Assembly (NCBI GenBank): GCA_007116095.1
Contig: SKJD01000059.1
Coordinates: 1-5,283 of the forward strand
Source of the DNA: Candidatus Hydrogenedentota bacterium
GTDB lineage: Bacteria > Hydrogenedentota > Hydrogenedentia > Hydrogenedentales > SCBR16-9
Length of the DNA: 5,283 nt
Direction of reading: 5' to 3'
In this document: one piece after another, positions 1 through 4,323 of the stretch
Layout: each line of letters starts with the position of its first letter
Position numbering within the stretch: position 1 is the stretch's first letter
Notes under the pieces: generated by a model
What the model was told of the DNA's origin: nothing
What the model saw: only the letters and a program-made list of their open reading frames with translations
Databases searched by the model: none
Program-made: the position numbers and the translations under genes

Positions 1-1166
1 AGCTCGTTGTCCTTGCCGAGCTTCTCGAAATCGTCGATAGCCGTCATCGGCATGGAGATGTGGTTGTAGACCAACTTCTTGCCGCCGCCGATATTAGGCA
101 GGTCAGCCAGGGTCTCCGCAGTGCTGTCGAGGCCGCCGACGTGGGTGATCATGACGGCGGGATTCAACTTGCCTTCGCCCATGTACTTGAGGGCGATGCG
201 CATGTCTTCCGTGTTGCCGCCGCTGTTGGCAGCCACGTGGTGCGCCGCGTAGTGGACTTTGTAGAAGTTGATGGTGGCCTTGAACTCGGTGTTCGTCGGG
301 CCGGCAAAGAAGTTCAGGCAGCCGTTCTCGCACATGATGTCGCTGGCCTGCTCCACCAGCGGGGCCACCGGCGCAAAGACAAAGACATCGTGGTAGCCCT
401 GGCTGTCGGTCAGGTCGATCAGGTCCTGGTTACCCGCCGAGCTGGTGTTGATGTAATGCACATCGACGCCGTTCTTTTTCGCGTCTTCCTTGGTGAAGAG
501 CTTCTCGGCGCGGTCCAGACGGGCCTGGTCGATATCGGTGATCAGCAAGGTCTTGGGCTTGCGCGGTCCGTGGATGGCGTAGTCGATGGCGCCCAGTCCC
601 ATTGGGCCGGTGCCGCCAAGCAACGCCATGGCGCCGCCTTCGACGATGCCCATCTCATGTTCGTAGCTGCCGTGCTGGAAGTGGTACTGGACGTTAAAGC
701 CGCCGACGATGCAGGACATCACCTCGACGAGTGAGCCCATGAAGTAGCCTTCGCCATCGTAGGGCAGCAGGCAGTCCATTTCCATGATCTCGTGGGGGAT
801 GATGACGTTGGTGGCGTTCCCGCCGAAATGGTGGAAGGAGTAGCCCGGGGCGTCCCATTCCTTGCCGGGATAATTCATGGCCGGCTGCACACTGTACTTC
901 TGGCCAACCTTAAACTTGCCTTCGTACTTCTTCCCGACCTTGAGGATATTCCCGCAGATCTCGTGACCGACGATAATGGGGTTTTCCGTCAAACCAGCGG
1001 GTACGCGCTTGTGGTCTTCGCCCTGCTGCAAGACCTTGTAGGTGGACATGCAAATGCTGTCGCTGCGCACATCCGCCAGGATTTCGTCGTCTTTGATCTC
1101 CGGAAGTTCAAATTCTTCCAGACGAACATCGTTCTTGCCGTAAAGACGCAATGCTAATGTTTTCAT
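1..1166 (-). CDS. Zinc-type medium-chain dehydrogenase, SorE-like (3' end outside window)
   Basis: Probable cytoplasmic NAD(P)-dependent alcohol/polyol dehydrogenase; 388 codons are visible before the gene leaves the window. Seen: an N-terminal GroES-like fold with catalytic zinc ligands Cys39 (SICMSTYK), His68-Glu69 (VGHEICG) and probably Glu148 (SLVEVMSC), then a Rossmann domain with GGTGPMGLGA at 184-193. Asp211 (LLITDID) ends the second strand, where an acidic residue normally favours NAD(H). The four-cysteine structural-zinc lobe is absent: no cysteine lies between 72 and 131. Remembered family similarity, especially the start MKTLALRLYGKND and the FFAGP and HHVAANSGGNT segments, points to the L-sorbose-1-phosphate reductase-like group, which interconverts ketose and polyol phosphates. 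The substrate is inferred, not shown. The ATG at 1166 is chosen because the family start matches and AGAAAGG lies just upstream. It is divergent from the DeoR regulator, so shared control is likely. A generic sorbitol/threonine-type dehydrogenase is the alternative. Confidence 0.9.
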   Translation of the reverse strand, partial: MKTLALRLYGKNDVRLEEFELPEIKDDEILADVRSDSICMSTYKVLQQGEDHKRVPAGLTENPIIVGHEICGNILKVGKKYEGKFKVGQKYSVQPAMNYPGKEWDAPGYSFHHFGGNATNVIIPHEIMEMDCLLPYDGEGYFMGSLVEVMSCIVGGFNVQYHFQHGSYEHEMGIVEGGAMALLGGTGPMGLGAIDYAIHGPRKPKTLLITDIDQARLDRAEKLFTKEDAKKNGVDVHYINTSSAGNQDLIDLTDSQGYHDVFVFAPVAPLVEQASDIMCENGCLNFFAGPTNTEFKATINFYKVHYAAHHVAANSGGNTEDMRIALKYMGEGKLNPAVMITHVGGLDSTAETLADLPNIGGGKKLVYNHISMPMTAIDDFEKLGKDNE

Positions 1167-1172
1167 GAATTG

Positions 1173-1179
1173 CCTTTCT
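1173..1179 (-). promoter_or_regulatory. Ribosome binding site of the MDR dehydrogenase
   Basis: On the minus strand AGAAAGG lies 6 bases upstream of the ATG at 1166. It is purine-rich and well spaced, and it supports that start codon. Confidence 0.6.
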
Positions 1180-1231
1180 GTTGCTTTTCCTGAGCGCCGC
1201 GGCGAACGAATCACACTGTGCTACCGGCTTG

Positions 1232-1248
1232 CAGGCAATACATGCCTG
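1232..1248. repeat. Inverted repeat upstream of the dehydrogenase
   Basis: CAGGCA (1232-1237) and TGCCTG (1243-1248) are perfect 6-bp arms around a 5-base spacer, centred about 75 bases upstream of the dehydrogenase start. Position and form fit an operator or a leader hairpin of the minus-strand gene. The role is inferred, and arms this short can arise by chance. Confidence 0.35.
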
Positions 1249-1320
1249 TTCCGGGCCGCAGTTTCGGTGCATCGGCTCATCGCCAGGTACTGGGTTCAGC
1301 TTGTGCTCTGTGTTGTTTTG

Positions 1321-1345
1321 GGTCTTGCCGCATGCGGGAAAGACC
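1321..1345. repeat. 25-bp two-part inverted repeat in the divergent region
   Basis: Outer arms GGTCTT (1321-1326) and AAGACC (1340-1345) enclose a perfect 10-bp palindrome CCGCATGCGG (1328-1337), with small bulges (one base left, two bases right) between the two parts. As RNA this folds into a stem of about 10 pairs with a two-base apex, which would open somewhat to form a loop. No T-run follows on either strand, so an intrinsic terminator is unlikely. A regulator-binding site or a structured leader of the dehydrogenase transcript is more plausible. Confidence 0.5.
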
Positions 1346-1396
1346 GCCTTCTATGATAAAACGAAACAGGCCAGCACTTCCGCAGGCCGTTCTCGC

Positions 1397-1462
1397 AGTA
1401 TGCGTAGTATGTTTTTGGGTGTATGCCAAATCGGCGTGTGTCGGGGGCCCCATAGTATGCCG
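1397..1462. repeat. Repeated AGTATG / GTATGC words
   Basis: GTATGC occurs at 1398-1403, 1421-1426 and 1455-1460, and AGTATG at 1397-1402, 1406-1411 and 1454-1459. The first two AGTATG copies are 9 bases apart. The 8-base word GTATGCCA at 1421-1428 recurs at 2645-2652, inside the hairpin between the regulator and E2. Clustered direct repeats are a common form of repressor site, but no binding evidence exists here. Confidence 0.35.
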
Positions 1463-1553
1463 AATTGTGCGCGACTTTGCACGTTTACTGCCCAAATCAC
1501 GCGGAATTGCCTTCAGGTATAGCCTACACGGCACGGAGTAGGGCATTGCCGGG

Positions 1554-1563
1554 AGCGTACGCT
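1554..1563. repeat. Perfect 10-bp palindrome AGCGTACGCT
   Basis: AGCGTACGCT is its own reverse complement. Its core CGTACG (1556-1561) recurs at 1609-1614, 53 bases away, close to five helical turns, so both sit on the same DNA face upstream of the putative regulator promoter. This could be a pair of protein-binding sites; the function is inferred. Confidence 0.35.
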
Positions 1564-1583
1564 TGCCTTGATGGTTGTGAAAT

Positions 1584-1602
1584 GATTGTTGCGCATGCAA
1601 TC
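1584..1602. repeat. Inverted repeat GATTG-N9-CAATC upstream of the regulator promoter
   Basis: GATTG (1584-1588) and CAATC (1598-1602) flank a segment that contains GCATGC (1593-1598). The site lies about 35 bases upstream of the predicted -35 hexamer. The TGATTG half is seen again twice over the -10 region, which suggests a shared recognition word. Operator function is inferred. Confidence 0.35.
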
Positions 1603-1635
1603 CGCGACCGTACGTAGATTTTCAATAGGGAATAC

Positions 1636-1665
1636 TTGCAAAACGTAAAATAAATCAGGTATGAT
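1636..1665 (+). promoter_or_regulatory. Putative sigma70-type promoter of the DeoR regulator
   Basis: A -35-like TTGCAA (1636-1641, four of six consensus positions) and a -10-like TATGAT (1660-1665, five of six) are separated by 18 bases in the most AT-rich part of the region. Transcription would begin near 1672 and give a leader of about 90 bases before the ATG at 1762. It is the best match upstream of the regulator, but it is a visual call. Confidence 0.45.
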
Positions 1666-1677
1666 TGGTTTTGATTG
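1662..1677 (+). repeat. Direct repeat TGATTG at one helical turn over the promoter start
   Basis: TGATTG occurs at 1662-1667 and 1672-1677, exactly 10 bases apart, overlapping the -10 hexamer and the likely transcription start. A third copy is at 1583-1588. Repeats spaced by one turn over a promoter fit a repressor site, here possibly for autoregulation of the DeoR gene. The role is inferred. Confidence 0.35.
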
Positions 1678-1735
1678 AAGTACGCAAGATTCTAATACAT
1701 TCCATCACAAACTGTCAAGGCGGGCCATCCAGGCG

Positions 1736-1752
1736 TTACGCAGCATGCGTAA
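1736..1752. repeat. 17-bp palindrome immediately before the regulator start codon
   Basis: TTACGCA (1736-1742) and TGCGTAA (1746-1752) are perfect 7-bp arms around the 3-base spacer GCA. The element ends nine bases before the ATG at 1762 and occupies the place where a Shine-Dalgarno would sit; no GGAG-like motif is visible there. As DNA it could be an autoregulatory operator. As RNA it could form a hairpin limiting translation of the regulator. Confidence 0.5.
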
Positions 1753-1761
1753 AATTCATGC

Positions 1762-2547
1762 ATGTCACATTCTCTGCAAAAACAAAAAGAGCTTGCCCCG
1801 CAACGTCTTGAACGGTTGCGCGTCATTTTACACGAAAACCATGTGGTTCGGGTAGACGAGCTGTGTATGCAGCTTGGCGTCTCACCGGCCACGGTGCGCC
1901 GTGATCTGGAAGAATTGGAGCGTTTGGGGGAAGTACGCCGCATCCATGGAGGAGCCGTGCTGGAAGGCCAGCGCGCCGAAGAGCCACTGTTTGATGACAA
2001 GGCCTCCATCGCGCGCCGGGAAAAATTCCGCATCGCCGAGTTCGCCGTCAGCCTGGTTGAGCCCCGGGACACCATCTATCTGGATGGCGGCAGTACGGTG
2101 CTGGAATTAACGCGGCTGCTGCGGGAGCGCAGCAATATCACCGTGGTCACCAATTCACTACGCGCCGCCTGGGAACTGGCCGGTGGCGGTCCCAAGTTGA
2201 TTTTAATCGGTGGGGAATTGCGCCGTTTGAGCCAGACGATGGTGGGCGCCCTGACCCGGCACATGCTCAACGAACTTAACATCGACAAGGCGTTCATGGG
2301 CACCCTGGGGCTGACCCTCGCCGATGGCCTGACGACCACGGACCCGGCCGAGGCCTACACCAAAGAGCTGGTCATGCAGCGGGCCCACGAGGTGATTGTA
2401 CTTGCGCACAGCGGCAAGGTGGGCAATATATCCTTTGTGAAAGCGGGCAGCCTGGACGATGTCGACGTGCTGATCAGCGACAAGGGCATGGACGACAGCT
2501 TCGTGCGCGAAGTCCAGCGCAAGGATGTCACGGTCTACCGGGTCTGA
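1762..2547 (+). CDS. DeoR-family transcriptional regulator
   Basis: A cytoplasmic DNA-binding repressor of 261 residues, the normal family length. Seen: an N-terminal winged helix-turn-helix at about 15-68 with the family signature (VRVDELCMQLGVSPATVRRD, 29-48) ending in RRIHGGAV (59-66). A DeoRC sensor domain follows at about 85-240, with the ligand-loop segment YLDGGSTVLELT (106-117), VVTNSL (128-133), GGEL (150-153), GLTTTDPAEAYTKE (189-202) and AHSGKVG (215-221). In this family such pockets bind phosphorylated sugars or related metabolites, which relieve repression. The ATG at 1762 is the only start possible close upstream of the domain, since an in-frame stop lies at 1750-1752. No Shine-Dalgarno is visible and a 17-bp palindrome precedes the start. 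It is divergent from the dehydrogenase and upstream of E2/E1, so it probably controls both and itself. The ligand is unknown. Confidence 0.93.
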   Translation: MSHSLQKQKELAPQRLERLRVILHENHVVRVDELCMQLGVSPATVRRDLEELERLGEVRRIHGGAVLEGQRAEEPLFDDKASIARREKFRIAEFAVSLVEPRDTIYLDGGSTVLELTRLLRERSNITVVTNSLRAAWELAGGGPKLILIGGELRRLSQTMVGALTRHMLNELNIDKAFMGTLGLTLADGLTTTDPAEAYTKELVMQRAHEVIVLAHSGKVGNISFVKAGSLDDVDVLISDKGMDDSFVREVQRKDVTVYRV

Positions 2548-2631
2548 GCACTTCCCGGAAAGCCTTCACGAATACAAACTCCGCATCCCCAGGACGCCAA
2601 TGGGCCAGGGCGAAAGCGGTTTTCATAGATC

Positions 2632-2663
2632 GCGTGTGTTGGTGGTATGCCATCAACACACGC
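2632..2663. repeat. Strong 32-nt hairpin between the regulator and E2
   Basis: GCGTGTGTTG (2632-2641) is exactly complementary to CAACACACGC (2654-2663). Inside, GTGG (2642-2645) pairs with CCAT (2650-2653) through one G-U pair, leaving the tetraloop TATG. This gives a 14-pair stem 84 bases after the regulator stop. No T-run follows on either strand, so it is not a classic intrinsic terminator. It could be a regulator operator, an RNA processing or stability element, or a U-less terminator limiting read-through into E2. The structure is seen directly; its role is inferred. Confidence 0.65.
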
Positions 2664-2751
2664 TCCCGGCAAATTCAGGGCGACGCAAGCAGTGCTTCGA
2701 TTTCTTAACCCACAAGAACTGTGCTCTAAAAATACGCCGGACACAACCCCG

Positions 2752-2769
2752 AGATTTTTCCCAAAATCT
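2752..2769. repeat. 18-bp AT-rich inverted repeat upstream of E2
   Basis: AGATTTT (2752-2758) and AAAATCT (2763-2769) are perfect 7-bp arms around the 4-base spacer TCCC, centred about 78 bases before the E2 start. The size and position fit an operator next to an E2 promoter. No convincing -35/-10 pair was found nearby; the best, TTAACC at 2705-2710, lacks a good partner. Confidence 0.45.
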
Positions 2770-2827
2770 TACCAACCCGAAGCGGGCGGTAGGGCGCAGC
2801 ATGGCCCAAGCCGAGTAACGCAAACAC

Positions 2828-2831
2828 AGGA
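2828..2831 (+). promoter_or_regulatory. Ribosome binding site of E2
   Basis: AGGA lies seven bases upstream of the ATG at 2839. An out-of-frame ATG at 2832-2834 overlaps this site but leads only to another frame. The spacing supports the E2 start. Confidence 0.6.
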
Positions 2832-2838
2832 ATGAGCT

Positions 2839-4239
2839 ATGAAAGAAATTAAAATGCCGCAGTTGGGGCAATCGGTGGAAGAAGCCTCCATTGTCCAGTG
2901 GTTGAAAAAAGAGGGCGACGCCATCAAGGTGGGCGATCCCATTTTTACCATCCAGACCGACAAGGCGGAAATTGAGCACGAGTCCACGGAAGAAGGCGTG
3001 CTGCGCAAGATTCTGGTGCAAGAAGACGAGGAAGTGCCGGTACTCACAGCCGTCGCGCTGATTGGCGCGGCCGATGAGGAGCTACCGGATTTGGCCCAAT
3101 ATGCAGCAGGCGCCGCCGAAGAACCCGCCCCAGCCGCTGAGGAAGCCGCTCCTGAACCTGCTCCGGCCGAAGCAGCCCCTGCTGAGGAAAGCCCGACTCC
3201 GACTCCGACTCCGGCCCCGACATCTGATGACAGCGAAGCATCGGGCTTTGTGTCTCCCCGGGCCCGCAAAACCGCCGAGGCCCATGATGTTGATGCCCGT
3301 CAGTTACAGGGCTCAGGCCCGCATGGCCGTGTGATTGAAGACGACGTACTCGCCTTTGAAGCCAGCCAGGATGCCGTGACCAGTACACCGTCCGCCCGCC
3401 GCATGGCGAAAATGGAAGGTCTCGACCTGACCACTGTCGAAGGCACGGGCCCCAGCGGCCGCGTGGTCAAAGAAGACATTGCCGCCGCCCTCGAAGGCGG
3501 TGTCGCGCCGCAGGCCGCCGCATCGGCCCAACCTGCCGCCGCCGCGCCCGCACAGCCCCAGTCCATCGCGCCTTCCGGCGAAGGCAAGGTTATTCCGTTG
3601 TCGCCGATGCGCAAGGTCATTGCCCAGCGCATGATCGAGAGCAAGTTCAATGCCCCGCACTTCTACATCACCGTCGAAGTCGACATGAAGAAGTCGGTCG
3701 CTTTCCGTACGGGACTGGGCGACTTCAAGCCCTCCTTCAATGACCTGGTTCTGCGCGCCGCAGCCCGCGCCATCCAGGACTTCCCGACGGTCAACACCCG
3801 TTGGCTGGGCGACGCCATGGAAGAGATGCCCAGCATCAACATGGGCTTCGCGGTGACCCTGCCCACCGGATTGATTGTACCGGTCGTCAAGGACATGCAG
3901 AAGAAGTCCCTGCAAGACATCAACCGCGAGACCAAAGCCCTGGCCGAAAAGGCGCGTAATGGCAAGTTGACCAAGGACGATTACAGCGGCAACACCTTTA
4001 CGGTCTCCAATCTGGGCGCTTTCGGGGTGGATCATTTCACCGCCATTATCAACCAGCCGGACAGCGCCATTCTGGCCGTGGGGCAGATCAAGGATCGCCC
4101 GGTCGTCATTGACGGCGGTATTCAGGCGCGTCCGATTATGAAATTGACCCTGTCGAGCGATCACCGGGTGATTGACGGCGCCGTTGCGGCACAGTTCATG
4201 GGCCGCATGAAAGAAATCCTGGAGAACGCAGACTACTAA
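2839..4239 (+). CDS. Dihydrolipoamide acyltransferase (E2) of a 2-oxoacid dehydrogenase complex
   Basis: The core E2 protein, 466 residues; it moves an acyl group from E1 through a swinging lipoyl arm to coenzyme A in the cytoplasm. Domains seen: one lipoyl domain (about 1-78) with lipoylated Lys42 in QTDKAEIE; an Ala/Pro/Glu/Thr-rich flexible linker (about 86-133); a first peripheral subunit-binding domain (137-173, with GSGPHGRV); a second (183-217, with GTGPSGRVV); another Ala/Pro linker (about 221-246); and the catalytic domain (about 250-466) with SNLGAFG (390-396) and the active-site DHRVIDG (441-447, His442, Asp446). Two subunit-binding domains is unusual, since most E2s have one. Pyruvate, branched-chain and acetoin complexes all use this fold, and the acyl specificity is not readable. 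It lies 84 bp upstream of E1, so co-transcription is likely. The ATG is supported by AGGA and by the lipoyl domain starting at residue 1. Confidence 0.95.
   Translation: MKEIKMPQLGQSVEEASIVQWLKKEGDAIKVGDPIFTIQTDKAEIEHESTEEGVLRKILVQEDEEVPVLTAVALIGAADEELPDLAQYAAGAAEEPAPAAEEAAPEPAPAEAAPAEESPTPTPTPAPTSDDSEASGFVSPRARKTAEAHDVDARQLQGSGPHGRVIEDDVLAFEASQDAVTSTPSARRMAKMEGLDLTTVEGTGPSGRVVKEDIAAALEGGVAPQAAASAQPAAAAPAQPQSIAPSGEGKVIPLSPMRKVIAQRMIESKFNAPHFYITVEVDMKKSVAFRTGLGDFKPSFNDLVLRAAARAIQDFPTVNTRWLGDAMEEMPSINMGFAVTLPTGLIVPVVKDMQKKSLQDINRETKALAEKARNGKLTKDDYSGNTFTVSNLGAFGVDHFTAIINQPDSAILAVGQIKDRPVVIDGGIQARPIMKLTLSSDHRVIDGAVAAQFMGRMKEILENADY
3195..3212 (+). repeat. Threefold GACTCC tandem repeat in the E2 linker
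   Basis: GACTCC is repeated three times without interruption and encodes part of a Pro-Thr run in the flexible linker after the lipoyl domain. Such repeats can change length by slippage; whole-copy changes keep the frame, because the unit is six bases. Confidence 0.6.
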
Positions 4240-4306
4240 ACGCCACGCGCCCCCTATCCATCCAGGACAACAACAAAGAAAAGTAGCGGCTGACGCTATC
4301 TTGCAT

Positions 4307-4312
4307 GAAAGG
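4307..4312 (+). promoter_or_regulatory. Ribosome binding site of E1
   Basis: GAAAGG lies 11 bases upstream of the ATG at 4324, slightly far but the best candidate. An in-frame stop at 4318-4320 rules out an earlier start. No terminator is visible between E2 and E1; the only inverted repeat there is TAGCG/CGCTA (4284-4298), which is weak. Confidence 0.45.
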
Positions 4313-4323
4313 TTTATTGAACT

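Larger units (their letters stand above)
1167..1761. other. Long divergent intergenic regulatory region
   Basis: These 595 bases separate the divergent dehydrogenase and DeoR regulator. Short open frames exist on both strands (for example 1165-1356, 1181-1522, 1218-1541 plus; 1277-1600 minus), but they overlap each other, lack convincing ribosome sites and recognisable motifs, and have odd, cysteine- and arginine-rich compositions, so I do not call them genes. What is present is regulatory in style: inverted repeats at 1232-1248, 1321-1345, 1554-1563, 1584-1602 and 1736-1752, repeated GTATGC words at 1397-1462, repeated TGATTG words, and a sigma70-like promoter at 1636-1665. The stretch from about 1615 to 1710 is clearly richer in A and T than its surroundings. 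I could not place a convincing promoter for the minus-strand gene, and I see no tRNA or other RNA gene. Confidence 0.7.

Noticed and set aside
60..734. Plus-strand open frame of 224 residues
   Set aside because: It is the antisense shadow of the MDR dehydrogenase, whose minus-strand frame shows zinc ligands and a Rossmann motif. The shadow product is a Val/Ala/His-rich sequence with no recognisable domain.
1165..1356. Small open frame with a lipobox-like LGLAAC segment
   Set aside because: The lipobox-like part is near the C-terminus rather than the N-terminus, the start overlaps the dehydrogenase start, and there is no ribosome site. Chance is the better explanation.
1181..1600. Overlapping 107-113-residue frames on both strands of the divergent region
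   Set aside because: They overlap one another in several frames, have unusual Cys/Arg-rich compositions and no recognisable motifs, and sit over palindromes and repeats.
2632..2663. Intrinsic terminator after the regulator
   Set aside because: The stem is strong enough, but no T-run follows it on either strand, so I list it as a hairpin of unknown role instead.
2525..2835. Small plus-strand frames between the regulator and E2
   Set aside because: They overlap the regulator end, the hairpin and the E2 ribosome site, and have no motif or ribosome site of their own.
4284..4298. Terminator or operator between E2 and E1
   Set aside because: The arms are only five pairs with no T-run, which is within chance expectation.
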